Positions 1-13,026 of a DNA stretch of 64,000 nucleotides are shown one piece after another. Position numbers and translations under genes: made by a program. Position 1 is the first letter of the stretch; each line of letters starts with the position of its first letter. The notes beneath the pieces were generated by a model that was not told the origin of the DNA, made no database searches, and saw nothing but the letters and a program-made list of their open reading frames with translations. Source of the stretch: Spinacia oleracea (taxonomy: Eukaryota; Streptophyta; Magnoliopsida; Caryophyllales; Amaranthaceae); the NCBI RefSeq assembly GCF_020520425.1, contig NC_079492.1:138512361-138576360 (forward strand), written 5' to 3'.

Positions 1-1750
1 TGTGAAGAGCTGAGGGTATTTTCGTCTTTTAGTTGGTGGACACCAAAAGTGTGATTACGAAAATAACCCTCCCCTCTTGGCTTATATAATAGAGATTAAT
101 CCTAGCAAAATGATTGGAAGGAGAGTCCCTTGTGAAATCTTCAAGGACAAATATTCATTTTTGTATCTAGAGTATATATTAAAAAAAATATCTATATGTC
201 TTGCTTTTGTTTTATGTAAATTTGTAAAGTACACGTACTCATTTAAAAGCTCGGCAAATGTCGTGTCAACAAAATTTAAACCGCGACCTCATGTTTTGAC
301 ATTAAAATTTTCACCAATAAATTACGTTATATTATATGTTTTTCTTTCAGAAAATAAATGAAAATGATTTGACCATGATTTTTGTGTTTAAATTATAAAT
401 ATTTTCGGGGAATCGTCGGATCAAAAAAGAGTTTAATTGTCATGCTATGAAAATGGTATTAAATTTTGTGCCTTTGAGAAAAAAAAACTTACGGATATCG
501 CCTTTAGATCTCTAGCTGTGTTTTGATAGGATGGTGAAGCCACGTCAATACTAATTCCACCATTAAGAATGTGGTCAAAGTAAAGCGCCCTTGAAATCAT
601 TTTCTTAGTTGAGGTACTTTTTACTTAATTTAATTTGAGTTTGGTAAGGAAAAATTCGAATGTAGGTTAGAATTAGGTTTCCCACATTAAAGAAGAGGTG
701 GAAGGAGAATAATTAACATATAAGTCTAATGAGTTAACTTTGTTGAGCTTCAAAGCTTGTATTTTCGACGTGGACGTACTTGTGTTTAACCGTTGAATTT
801 TAGAAAGAGGTACTTCCAACATATGTGAACTTTTAGTGTTCAATTTTTTTTTCGATCTAAAACCAGATAAATAAAACGAGAGCTAATTAAATTTGAATTA
901 TTAAGAGTATAATCCATATGTGAGTATTAGTTATCCCATATTGAAGAAATAAAGAGAGATTGACTACAATATAAGATTGGTGGGTTACTCCGATCCCATA
1001 TCACCAATTGACTTTAGGGTGAAACTCTATCAGACTTATGTTTGGGCAAACTCTCCATCGACATGAGCTTAACTTGGCCCGGTGGGTTTTATCATGAACG
1101 TTCCATATTTCTGATATTTCAGTGCATGAATCTTCTCATTAATTAAACTCTTTAGTCTTTACGATAATCAAGTTAATAAACCTAGCTAATGTGTTCATGA
1201 CTTCACAATACAAAATGGAAAGAAGCTAAGTGGAGAAGATTCGGTCTTGAAAATTCATCAGCTTTGCTTTTAAAGAAGATGCTTTGGTCAAAACTAAGCT
1301 TTTTACGTCATTCTGACATCTGTGCTACTGCTAATCTGCTACGTACAGTTTATCTTCTCTTCTCTACAATAATATTAGGGCATAAATATATCTGAAATTA
1401 ATTTGATGCAACAAAAAGGGCTTTTCTTGTACGCGGAGAAATGTTGATTACTTTACATAAACAAGTTAGTCAATTTTATTTATTTATTTATTTAATAACA
1501 AAGATGCAAAGTTTCATCAATCATAATCACAATGATTATGATCATCTGTCTTGTTTTGTGCTAAATTGCTAATATAAGTCTTTTTGAGTTTTGACATGCA
1601 TGCTAGTTAAGATGGATGTACAAGAGGAATATATACCATAAGTACTATCTCTATTTTAGAGCAATTTTTTTTAATAAAAAAGGTGCTTTGGTGTGTTGCT
1701 TTGTTGTTACTTTAGTGGTAAGCTAGCTAGGCAAGGTCTATTACGGTTTA
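1..1750. other. AT-rich non-coding DNA with dispersed repeat fragments
   Basis: I see no credible gene here; the only longer open frame (77-361) is compositionally AT-rich and has no recognisable domain. Segments near 655-740 and 900-1110 share a pattern of 'cccacatt/cccatatt', a purine-rich stretch and then 'acatataa' or 'acaatataa'. The same pattern recurs at 6700-6860. These look like diverged copies of one dispersed LTR-like repeat, but I found no ends or TSD. Confidence 0.5.
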
Positions 1751-2056
1751 CTCCCTCCGCCTATTAATACTCGCATCGATTTAATACTTAAATTGACTTA
1801 TTAATTTAATGGGTGTTAGCTGATAGTGGAGTATTTTTTAACATAGATAGTGAGAAATGTGTAAGGGATGGGGAGTGATGAATGGGGAGTGTGAATTTTT
1901 AAATGAATTTTTTTAAGAAGTAAGGGGTGTAAGTGGGTTAGTAGGTAAGTGTGATAAATAATATAATATTGGTAAAATTCCATTTATAGAAACAGTTCAA
2001 GTATTAAGGGACGACCCAAAAAGGAAAGCGGTGCGAGTATTAAGGAACAGAGGGAG
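1751..2056. mobile_element. Stowaway-type MITE
   Basis: The element begins CTCCCTCCGCCTATTAATAC and ends with the inverted counterpart (..GTATTAAGGAACAGAGGGAG). It is flanked by TA on both sides (1749-1750 and 2057-2058), the Tc1/mariner target duplication. At about 306 bp with no coding capacity, it is a typical non-autonomous Stowaway. Confidence 0.85.
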
Positions 2057-2845
2057 TACTTTGTTTGATTTTAAAATGTACGGAGTACTCCGGTATGTAA
2101 AGAAACAACAAATTTACGATTAATAAAGAATTGAGCTATACGTTTATAACCTTTAGTCCTATCTCAGATCGATGATACTCAACCCCACCATCTAATTAAA
2201 TAATACATCTAATTTACCCACCCCACCTCTCACACCCCTAAAATGACATGGTCCCCACTTGTTTACTTATTAAAATATCTACTCAACCACACTTGCTTTA
2301 TTATTTTAATTAATTCAATTCTTTTTCTTAATACACGTGCTCGTCCAAGTGTATCTCTTAAATAAATACGGAGGGAGTAGCATATACGAAGTAGTAAAAC
2401 ACAAGTGTTCATAGCCTCCGTCTAATTCTCTCCATTGTTCGATCATGATCTTCATAATAAAGATCGAACTAGTAGTTTTTGACAAGTCCGAGTAGGCACC
2501 AAATGATCAGATGATTAAATTAATATGCTTAGTTAAAGTCGATGAATAATTATAAATTAAGTAGTCGACTTAAAAACGCGTTCTAAAGTATTTTCATAGT
2601 CATAGACAAGAAATACTTCGTAGTACACACTTCAAATTTTACAGTTTGCAATTAAGTTTCTCAGTATATATTTTAAAAGTTTACTTTGTCAAAAGAAAAC
2701 AACTCAACAAGGCAACAAACCTTTCCCTAAAAAAAAAAACAAGGCAACAAACCTTATAATTTAGGATAATTTCACTTAAATTTTGATGGAACATTTCAAT
2801 TTGCAATTAAACTAATTCCTTATTTCCATGAATACTCGATCCCTA
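2057..2845. other. Non-coding spacer with a half Stowaway end
   Basis: No gene is seen. An isolated Stowaway-like right end (acggagggag followed by TA) lies at about 2369-2380 with no clear left partner. Direct copies of 'aaggcaacaaacctt' occur at about 2709-2754. Confidence 0.4.
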
Positions 2846-3166
2846 CACTACTAGAAAAACACCTTTATAGGTCGCCATTTTAAAGTCGCCTCAAATTAAT
2901 GTGCGACACCAAAATATTTAGAGTACCTTTCGTGTCGCCTCTTAGTATAACAGGCGATTCGAAATGATCAATTAATTAAACTTTTTGAAAAATATATCTT
3001 TAGTGTCGCCTCTTTTATAATAGGCGACTTGTATAATAGTATTCGTGTCGCCTCAAAGGGGCGACTTCAAAACACTAAATACTTTTAAAGTCCCTAGCTT
3101 CAGAGTCGCCCCATGGACGACACTAAAGGCAATTTAGCGACTCGCAAAGGTATTTTTGTAGTAGTG
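2846..3166. mobile_element. Non-autonomous CACTA (En/Spm) MITE
   Basis: The left end is CACTACTAGAAAAACACC and the right end is GGTATTTTTGTAGTAGTG, an imperfect terminal inverted repeat starting with the diagnostic CACTA. The flanking 3-bp duplication is CTA (2843-2845 and 3167-3169). The 321-bp body contains inverted copies of gtgtcgcctc / gaggcgac-like motifs, the usual subterminal repeats of CACTA elements. No transposase is encoded. Confidence 0.9.
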
Positions 3167-3169
3167 CTA

Positions 3170-5047
3170 TATATATGTAGAGGCTAGAGCCTACATATAC
3201 TTGGACATTTTCGTATCCCACCACCACTAGGCACTAGCTATTAATAAGTAGCTATATATGCCTTTTCATGTGTCTTAATGGCAAAAATGAAGTTTAATTC
3301 ATTAAAGCAAGGTTCTTGGAAAACCACCATAACTTACGTTTTGTTCTGTCACTTGAAGGCATCGTAGCAGCAATAATATAGATAAGGATAGGTCAAGCAT
3401 AGTCTACTTGCTAGGCTACTATATTTGCTTGGGGAAGATCAATTCCATGCCATATTTATGAATACTTTCTCTAATACGGAGTACTATATTCTTGTAATTG
3501 GCATACTTGATAATTGTAAAAAGGAGAAATGTATTGTAAGATCAAGGTGACTTTTTTTGTTGTTGATCAATTGTAAAGGAAAAATCTTGTAAGGCATGGC
3601 ACGTTTGATTGTAAATTGTAATACTCCGTGTCCCGTAACATATAGCAAGACCAAAGCATCGCACAACCTAATAAGAACAAAACAGGGCCCTACACAAGTA
3701 CGAAGTCGTGAGTCGTAGGCTGGGTTTGGGCTGCAATTTTAGGCTTAGACGTGAAGGCTCGACCCAACTCGACACGAGGGCATATGGGCTTGTATCTTGT
3801 CGGGACCTTATTGTAAACTTTGGCATAGTCTGGCTCGACAAGAAACAAGTGGGTTTGGCTTGGCGTGGGCCGACCCTTTTCAGAATCAAGGCACATGGGC
3901 TCAGCATGAAGCATGACTCGATCCGACCCACAACCATCTTTACCAAGGCTCTGTTCTCTTCAATCTTTTGGTCCGTCTTTTTAGTGATTTATACTTATAT
4001 TTTTTAAAATTAGACCAAACCAGACAAGATCATAAAAAATTAGACCAGACTAGTAAATTCAAAAATCACTCACAGCGAACAATCAGGCCATACCAGAAAA
4101 AACACTCACATAAAACAATCAGACCAGACAAAATCAGAAAATATTCAGACCATACCAAACCCGGTAAAGAAGAATCAGACATTCAGACCAGACCATATCA
4201 AAAACTATAAAATTAGACCAGACCAGGTAAAGAGAATAAAGCTAAAATCATTTAAACAGTACTACCTAGGTTGGTATACTAGTATAAAAAAAAGAGTTGA
4301 CTCCTGTGTCCTAATTAACTAGCCCATTCTGATGAATAACTTTATTTTTTTCCATAATAAATTACTAAAAATCCTACTTATTTGGATTTTTTCTTTTGAA
4401 TGAGTTACAAGGAAAATATTACGTACATACTATAAATGAGGGTATCAGTATCATTAGGCCAATACCTTATTTATAAATTTTATACAACTCGGACTTATAC
4501 GTAGCTCAATATTAAATATTCTTTGATAAAGTGTAGTGTATGTGTAATTAAATTTAGGCTTTGTTTGATAACTCATTTCAAGTCGGTCTTTGACTCAATA
4601 GTGTTCTACGATAATTTAAAATCTATGATTTGTAGTACGTACTCCCTAATTTCTTAATTAATTGAGTAGGGGTATCTTAAAAAGTGAGCTGCAAAAGGGT
4701 AAGATGAAAGACAAGAGAGGCTTTTAGTCGAAAAGAAAACAATACAAGTGCTTTCGGGCGTTATTCTAAACGATTTGCAAGCTCAATTTGGAGGTCGAAT
4801 ATCCATTTTGGGAAAGCTCTAAATTCCTCTCTTATTTCAAACTAAATCAAAATATCATTGTCGGTCCCACATGGGAAAAAGGAAGAAAGAATAAGGAATA
4901 AAACATCATTTTCGCTGACTAATCTCATATCAACCTAATTAATCTTCATTAGAGCCTCATTAGTCATTACTTTGACAGTTTGACCATCATCATAATTCTA
5001 ACTGTAGTTGTACACCAGCATGTACCTCAAATCTAGGGAAACAAAAG
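3170..5047. other. Non-coding spacer with A-rich 'gaccaga' repeat
   Basis: No gene is supported. At 4005-4235 the plus strand is A-rich with about ten irregular copies of 'agaccagaccana'. A related stretch occurs at 12520-12640. The region 3690-3960 is relatively GC-rich (gctcgac, gggctt words) and gives overlapping open frames on both strands, a sign of low-complexity sequence and not of coding. Confidence 0.4.
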
Positions 5048-5175
5048 ATTTTTTTTTTTGAGTGCTTAGAGAGCCGCCTATAAAAGGTAAGCCGATAAAT
5101 GATGTAGACGAGATTCGATCTCTGATCTTGAGTATCATTCATCTAAGACTTTACCAATTAATCTAGTTGACATTC
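5048..5175 (-). mobile_element. SINE-like (tRNA-derived) retroposon
   Basis: Read on the minus strand, this has an A-box-like 'tagattaattggtaaagtc', then a B-box-like 'gagatcgaatctc' about 50 nt later. It ends in a run of A (the T run at 5049-5059 on the plus strand). That order is the structure of plant SINEs. The target duplication was not resolved. Confidence 0.55.
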
Positions 5176-5463
5176 ACAAAAGTAATACTCCGTAAAATTA
5201 AATATGCATGAAATGATATTCAATACAATATTTTTCTCTACAATGAACGCACAATATCAAATAATACTACTTAATCATCACGTACGTTTTCAAAACAAGA
5301 TGTCATGATGAGTTGCAAAAACTTTAGCCAACTACGTACACTAGTTAACATCCACACATATTAAATTGTTACGGAGTATATTGCTTCGTACTACTATGAG
5401 CTAAAGTTTTTCATACATATCTATCGGCATATATACATACACAGTATTTTGGAGTATTTCATT

Positions 5464-5840
5464 GGAAATTTAGTGAAACACTACCTTTAAATTTAGTAGT
5501 TTTGTGAATTGCTACCTTATAAAAACTTTTTTTAATTTAACTACCTTATAAGTTTGGTTTGTTTGACTAACACTACTATTTGACATTTTCCGTTCATATT
5601 TTTCGTCGTGTATTTCTTCCATTCTTTTAAATATCTTTGTTCACTTGTTGTTTTGTTCGTTTGCCATATTAAATAACCGTTGTAGTGGAGTTCAAAGACG
5701 GAAAACAATAACAAAAAACGTCAAATGGTAGTGTTAGTCAAACAAATCAAACTTATAAGGTAGTAAAATATAATTTTCTTTTTAAAAGGTAGCAATTCAC
5801 AAAACCACCAAACTTAAAGGTAGTGTTTCACCAAATTTCC
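5464..5840. mobile_element. Mutator-like MITE (family copy 1)
   Basis: Terminal inverted repeats start ggaaatttagtgaaacacta and end with its imperfect complement (tagtgtttcaccaaatttcc). A perfect 9-bp TSD TATTTCATT lies at 5455-5463 and 5841-5849, the size made by Mutator-like transposases. The TIRs carry repeated 'taccttataa' words also present in the elements at 7291 and 58179. There is no coding sequence. Confidence 0.9.
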
Positions 5841-5849
5841 TATTTCATT

Positions 5850-7281
5850 ATAAGTAAGGATTCTAATGAGATAGAAGCAGTGGAGTACGAACTGCGAGTT
5901 ATGAGGCATAATATATAGTCATGTTTTGATTGTAACAATTATATATCTTTTCTATATCTAATTAAATTTGTGATTTGCAAATATATTTTATCATTGCAGG
6001 TGTCTTATGACTAATTTTAATAAAATTGTTCTTCCCTAAAAATAAAATAAACTTTTAAGGAGCACGAACAAATCTGGTTAATTTGCTTACATGGTTCGAT
6101 GTTGGGAAAAAATGCTCAAACAAGGAAATGTACTCCGTATTATTTTCTGTCATCTAAAGAGTCTTGCATAAGGGAGCATCTATAAAAGTTTTTAGACAAA
6201 TTATATCCAAAATTATTATGGTTGCATTATGTAGATTAAATAATGGAGAATGTCATGGGATTTTCTTCTTCTTTGCTTTATGGCAAGAATTATGGTTGTT
6301 TGAAGGGCCCACTAATCGATCTGAATCTTGTTGGTCACTATAATGCATATATTCTGATTCTAAATTTCTAATGCTTCACTTTTATGGATGAGGTGACATC
6401 TTGAACTCCAATAGCTTGAAGTTCAACCTCCATTTGATATCAACCACCGTCGTAGTATTAAAAAAAATAAAAATAAAAATAATATATGGTAGTTCCTACT
6501 CCCTCCGTTCCTTAATGTTCTTCCCACTTAGAATCTTGAGACTGTACTTTAACAATGTGAAAATTTTATAATTTTAAATAACACGTAATTAGTTATATTA
6601 ACGATGTAAAAATATGCACTGGTAAATGTTCCAAAGTAAAATGGAAAGAACGTTTAGGGAGTAATATATTTGTGCACAGTTTGAACAATGTTATAGAAAA
6701 CCTACGTGTGAGTAGTACTAGTTGTCTCATATTAAAAAAGAAGAAAGAATGATGTACATATAAAATTAACGGGTTGTTTCGATTATTACCGATATATTAT
6801 GTTGGTTTTAAGATAAAACTTTATAGGTCTTGTGTGACAAGGCGGCTGGTACATTTATTTGGTGCATGTACATAATTATAAAAGTGATTGAGTATATATA
6901 TATAAAATCCAAATTTACATGTGGAAAGTCTTGGATAATGATTAGCATAAGTGCATAAGTAGTAAGATAGATACGCACGAAAGTGACGATGTGTTTGTTA
7001 GAAGATGAAGAAATGGGTAATGCATCACCATCGCAGCCAATTATGTTTGAGATTATTGTTTAATTACTCTCTGAAATACGTATGTCGGACCACTTTTTCC
7101 CTCTTTACGAATTCTATAGCTAATATCGTATGTCAATCACAATTCACATACACTCGAAATAATACATTTTTAAAAAGAAGAAAAAAAAACACAAGAGCAT
7201 TCATATATGGTGGTATGGTGCTTGTGTATATTGCAACTAAAATACGGAGTACGAGATTGTACAATAAAAAAAACATTGATT
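5850..7281. other. Non-coding spacer
   Basis: No gene is seen. It contains a Stowaway MITE (listed separately) and, at 6700-6860, a third copy of the dispersed repeat noted at 655-740 and 900-1110. Confidence 0.45.
6499..6661. mobile_element. Short Stowaway-type MITE
   Basis: The left end CTCCCTCCGTTCCTTAATG pairs with a right end ...aacgtttagggag, and both are bordered by TA (6497-6498, 6662-6663). It is 163 bp with an AT-rich core and no coding capacity. Confidence 0.75.
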
Positions 7282-7290
7282 TTAATTTAA

Positions 7291-8921
7291 GGAAATTTTG
7301 TGAAACACTACCTTAATGTTTGGACGTTTTATGAATTACTACCTTATAAAAACTTTTTTATATTTTGCTACCTTATAAATTTGATATGTTTTAGTAACAC
7401 TACCTTGTAACAGAAAACGTTAAATCTCTCCGTTTGTGGGGCCCTTCCCAACGACTTTATTCCATTTCTCTTTCTGCTTTCTCAATCTCTGTTCTTTGCT
7501 CTTTCTGAATCTCAATCTCTATTCCCTACTTCTCTTTCTCGGTCTTTCTCCTCTCATTTACCAATCGCTGAAGCAACGCAATTATGTCATCACCAACTTG
7601 TTTCTCTTATGGATCAAGGGATAAAATAAATACTGAGACTAAACTGCTGTCTCTCATAAATCTGTACATTGCTTTCCCAGTCATCAAATTGGTACTTGCT
7701 CTGGATTTGGAAGCATGTACGAGCAGCTGAATTTAGGCTGTGCTCATTGGCTAGCCTTAATGTACGAGCAGCTGAATCAGAATGTTCGATAAAGATTAAC
7801 TCGAAAACTTTGTATAACACTTCTGGCACTTGCAGTAAGATGATCGATAAAGATTAACTCGAAAACTTAGGATGAACTTGCACTTAATGATAAATTCTTC
7901 AAATAAAAGTTGAGTATATTACACTTGAAGGAGACGTTCTTCCTAGCATCTTTGGTGCTAGTCTTTTTCTCAAGCAACCTAAATCATCAAAGCATGTTTC
8001 GCTCAAATTGAAGAGTAAACGAAATATTCATCAACTAATATATATTTTGTTTGTTTTAGTTTGAGTTTTTTGTACTTGATACTGCAAAATCATACAAGAC
8101 TTTCTACTAAGGAGTAAGGAATCAAAATCCGGTATATACATGTCTCAACAATGATCAACTAGGAAATCGATGTGGAGCATATGGTTAATTCAAAACAAAT
8201 AAGCAGAGTAATTAATCTCACTAAAACATGATTTTTAGAAGGAAGAAAGCATATATAGAATACCTATAGAGGAACATTTTCTTTGGCCATCAATTGACAA
8301 TTGTATCCACTGTAGTCATGACAAACACAAAACGCAACAAAAATACGAAAAACAAAAGGGAGTACATGTCCATTGAGGAAGTATTACCAGCTGGGAAGGA
8401 ATTGATGGCAAATTTGAAAGTGTCAAGGTCTGAGAATGATTTACCCAGAATCTGCTTCATTATAATACTAGCTCAAACTCATCGGCAGTGAGAAGGGATG
8501 CTTTAAAGGGGTCTAATTCAAACAAGTTGCAGGAGTCGAACGTCCCTGACCCATTCGCTCAGGCTGCAATGTCACTGCAGGAGTCATTGGAAGCAGGGGA
8601 ATAGTTGATGGATAATTTAAACCATTCGTGTTAATCTCCCTCTCAAGTCTTTCTTTGATGGGATGATTGCTGATTAATGCCTTGCGTTAATAACAGAGAT
8701 TGAGAATGGGAAAGAGTAGAAAACAGAGATTAAAGAGGAAAGAGAAATGGAATAAAGTCGTTGGGAAGGGCCCCACAAACGGAGAGATTTAACGTTTTCC
8801 GTTACAAGGTAGTGTTACTAAAACATATCAAACTTATAAGGTAGCAAAATATAAAAAAGCTTTTATAAGGTAGTAATTCACAAAACGTCCAAACATTAAG
8901 GTAGTATTTCACAAAATTTCC
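7291..8921. mobile_element. Mutator-like element, non-autonomous, long TIRs (copy 2)
   Basis: A 1631-bp element with terminal inverted repeats of roughly 230 bp (about 7291-7520 and 8695-8921), beginning ggaaattttgtgaaacacta. A perfect 9-bp TSD TTAATTTAA lies at 7282-7290 and 8922-8930. The interior encodes no transposase. It contains short internal duplications: atgtacgagcagctgaat at 7715 and 7760, and tcgataaagattaactcg at about 7786 and 7844. Open frames inside (for example 8294-8491) are short and unrecognised, and could be fragments of captured host DNA. Confidence 0.92.
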
Positions 8922-8967
8922 TTAATTTAATTAAAATATCAAATATGGGATTCGTATTACTTTCTAT

Positions 8968-9934
8968 TAGGCCTGATTATTGGACAGGTAGTCTAATGAG
9001 CATAACGGTCGGGCCAATTTTAAAAGTGTCTTGACCCTTTTCTTATTGGACAGGGCCTTTATAGGGTATTTGCTTATAGGGCTCTTATAGGGTATTACTT
9101 AAAAGCCCAATAATTATAAAACAAAAATAAAGGGTCAAGATCTGGTCAAATAAAATACACTGCTAATTGGCTTTCTCTCTCCTCTCCCATACGTAATTAT
9201 GATTTTCTCAACAAATTATGTTTTTTTCTGGTTAATCTCGCCGGATTGTTATCCCATAGTTCTTCTTCTACTCTCGACTTTTCGGTAAGTTTTCTCTCTC
9301 TTCTTAGATTGTTTAATTCTAATTATCTTGACTTTCGTTGATTTTCAGGGCTCTTGATTATTTGAAGGTTGCTAAAACTACTAGGATTATTTTGTTGGGT
9401 CGTGGGATTGTATTTGGTTTTGGATTTTCAAGCAAATAATTACTGATTTTATTTGTATTAAGGAAATATAATTGGGCGTGTAGATTGAAGGAGTTTTTGC
9501 CTGCCTCCATAATTGCAATTGCTCTTCTTCATTCTTTTGATCTGTATTTTCCTGGCTTCCCTTTGTTGCAAGTTTATGTTGCCGATTGAAATTACTTACA
9601 ACCTGTTTCTCTTTTGGTCAATTAATTGAGTACTTGAAATTGAGTATTTGAATGCTTTTATGCAAGAGTCAATGAAATGCAAAAAAATAAATACTCGGTA
9701 AGAATAAATGGCGTAAATGCGTAATGCTGGTACACACTGTTTGGATACTTCGTATTAATGAATTATAATAATGTAAGGTTGGTCGACCCGTTATTGAGCC
9801 TATTAGCTTGCTTTTGGCTATGACCCTGATCCGACTCTGACCCTTATGACCCTGACCCGCTTGTATTTTCATATGACCCGCTAATGACCCGACCCGCTAA
9901 TAACCCGCCCCGATCCGTCCAATAACCAGACCTA
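8968..9934. mobile_element. Non-autonomous hAT element
   Basis: The left terminus is TAGGCCTGATTATTGGACAG and the right terminus is the imperfect complement (..CGTCCAATAACCAGACCTA). A perfect 8-bp TSD CTTTCTAT lies at 8960-8967 and 9935-9942, which is diagnostic for hAT. The right subterminal region is a run of (t)gacccg(ct) words at about 9780-9915. No transposase is present. It sits only 38 bp beyond the TSD of the Mutator-like element ending at 8921. The core around 9160-9420 is pyrimidine-rich like a plant 5' UTR and may be captured DNA. Confidence 0.9.
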
Positions 9935-10840
9935 CTTTCTATGCATGTTTGATTAAAAAAAAATTAAGTACAATGGAATGTACTAATATCAATATATCAT
10001 TATTCTTAATTAGCTCCTTTATAAGTGAGGTTAAATAAGGAGTAACTAGTTATTCTTCGCTATGAGATAAAAGTTTAGAGTAGTTGGAATGTTGGATGGA
10101 TAGCTCTCTGACTTCCAAACGCGGTGTTAGGGATCAAATCTCGTCATAGCCTTTCTAATGGACATTTTTCTTAATCTCCGGTCTATACCAAGCCCACCTA
10201 CAACGCACAACACGTGAAACCCCTCCCCCGACCACCACAACCTTCCTATGTCACCGCAGCCCATCCCTCCGCCACCTTGCAACCTCACCGTACCTTAGAC
10301 TCTTTCACATTGTACCTTGTCCTTCCTCTAAGTAGCCCACCTCGGCACCTCCCCCTCCTTAACAGTTCATGGTCATTGTCGTGTTGTTGATGGTAAAAAT
10401 GACGATCTTAAACAATCCCCTTCCTCTTTTGCAGAAATTGATTTTGACACAACTTTATCGTGTTGTCATTGTCGTGTTGTTTGAGCATGATTATAACCTT
10501 ATTAGAGGTACCGTTCGTGTGAGGGGGATCTTAGATTTTAGTTTTAGTTTTTAATGCTCTATAATTAAGTCTCAAAACTTAATTGTACACATCTTTTGTA
10601 GAAACTGATTTTGACACAACTTTATGTGAGTAGAGCACAATTTCATGTATTCTCACAATGGATGCCCAAATCACTTTCCCTCCTATTGCTCAACTTTCCA
10701 CCCGTTAAAGTTTACTCAAGCAATACTTCCTTGAGTACGTTCCTTCCCAAAACCAATGGATAACAATAATAAAAGATCAACTCTATGCACTTGTGAGTTG
10801 TGAGGCCCTGTTTTTTTGAGCTGAACTGAATTGATATAAA

Positions 10841-10885
10841 TAATAAATAATAAATAATTATAATAATAATAAATTAATAAATAAA

Positions 10886-10918
<33 letters not shown>

Positions 10919-10920
10919 TA
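10841..10920. repeat. AAT/ATAA microsatellite
   Basis: Imperfect (aat)n / (aata)n repeats are visible, with the purest run (aataataataat...) at about 10888-10917. It lies inside a stretch with 'gaggccctgttttttt' at its left, a word also seen at the MITE near 31038. Confidence 0.8.
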
Positions 10921-12780
10921 AGCTGAATTGAATTAAATTTAGATTTACCGAACTAAACTCTCCTTAAAGTATGTCGGATAGTGGCGGATCGTGAACCGGT
11001 TTTACTAGGGGTGCCATTAGAAGAATTAAACAATATAGTATGTACTTTATACAATTATATTAAAATTTTATGTGGGCCAGAACTAAAATGCAATACGAGT
11101 TTTTTCGGGGGGGGAGTCACCTAGGCCGTCAAGAAGATTCACCTCCTGGTGTGAGAATGAGAGTTTAGGGAATAGAATGTAAGATATGGATCGAGAATTG
11201 ATAATTGGAATTCATGAAAATATACATTTCCCTTGTTTGTTTAGTGGTGGGAATAGAATGAGAATAATAGATAAAATCACTAAAACACCCTTCACAATAT
11301 TCTTTGCTTTTAGTTTCATTAATGGCAAATTGGTCATTTTAGTTTTAAACTTTATTCTCATCTCAATTCTCTACCCTTCTCGTGGGACGGTGGGAATTAA
11401 ATAATAGAACCCTCAATTTCTCATTCCCAATCCCACCTCATTTCCCATTCCCTCAAAACAAACATGGAAATTTGATTCCCATCTTCTCATTTCCAATTCT
11501 CAATTCTCATGCTTCAATTCTTACAAAACAAACACTCTCAAGAAGGACATGGCCAAATGTAATGTTCTCCCCTCTTCTCGATCGGTTGTGACGCTGTACA
11601 ATTTAAACATACGTGCATACACAAAATATAGAGTCCCAACTCCCAACAAAAAAAGCATATTCAGAATTAAAATTTTGAGTAACAATTGTATTTATTAATG
11701 AAAACTAACTATTCATGTACAAATTGGTGAGATTGAAATTACAAGAAAAGGGTAACAAATGTTGGTAAAAACTCTAAAACGGATGAAATGCTTCTGCAGG
11801 TAGTTGTGACTGAGTGACCTAAGCTTAGTGGGGGAACCCTACACAGGTACAGTAGAGTACCCTAGTTAAAACTTAAAAGGAGCAAATAAAATCAGCAGTC
11901 AAACCAATTTAAGTATTCTCAGAGAAATTACTGCTGTATTTTTTTTATAATAATATGATCCCCAACAAACTTGCATCAGAAAAATTAAGCTAGTCTACCC
12001 ACTTTTCTGTCTCATTATTTAAAGCCTCCTTTTTTTTTTTTTTGTTACACCTTTCAGTTTTAGGGACTTTAATATTTAGGGTCAAGTCAATTTGTGCAGT
12101 TGTCCCAACCTAAATTAAACTACCCTCAATATTTTACCTTTTTTAAAAAATTAAAAAAAAGGTTTTTGGTCATCAAATTTTCTGTGCTGCAGGCTGCAGC
12201 AATATCAATAACCACAGTACTGAAAGTGATGAGTAGCTCCAAAACAGTTCAGGAACCGTTCTCCTCCTCCTCCTCCTCTGCCTAATATTCCTTCGTCTTC
12301 TTCTTCTTGCAAATTTTCAGCCTGTCAATATTACAAACATACAAGTACAATTTGATCAAACTAGTTTAATTAACACATTGCAAAGTGTATCTTTGTCATG
12401 CTAAATATGACTTTTTTTTTTTGAGAAACACATTGTATATAAGGATTAGACAATTAGCTGAACTCGTGATATATGTAAGGATTACGCATATCTTCACATT
12501 ATTCTTATTGCTTATTAGATCAGACCAAACCAGAAAAGTTAAAAGACACTCACAAAAAAAATTTAGACCAAACCACACCAGACGTGAAATTAGAAAAATC
12601 AGACCAGATCAGACGAAGAGAACAAGGTTGTACTCCGTAACATATAGCTAGTTGACCTCAATTGGTCAATTCGTAGATCGTTAGTTGTCTAATTGTAGCC
12701 TTTGTAGGGCATATAACTTTTGTGATTCTCCAAGTAAGTTGAGGAATTTCCCCTAATAAAATACTATGCTTAACAAGTAC

Positions 12781-13026
12781 TCCCCCGTCCCTAAATGTTT
12801 GTCATATTGTGTTTTTTTTTTGACCATGAATTATCACCAACGTGGAATCTTGTTAGACTCGGCATTAGAGATGTGAAATCTTGTAAGACTCGTCTAAATG
12901 TATAATTTTACAATATAAACTTTTTATAACGTTTACACGTATAGAATTAGAGATATTTACGTTTTAAGTCACGTCTTAAGGACTGTAAAAAAATCAAGAG
13001 GAGCAAACAATTAGGGACCGAAGGGT
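12781..13026. mobile_element. Degenerate Stowaway-like MITE
   Basis: The left end ctcccccgtccctaaatg and right end ..aattagggaccgaaggg are imperfect complements. The ends and the TA target are eroded, so the limits are approximate. Confidence 0.5.
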
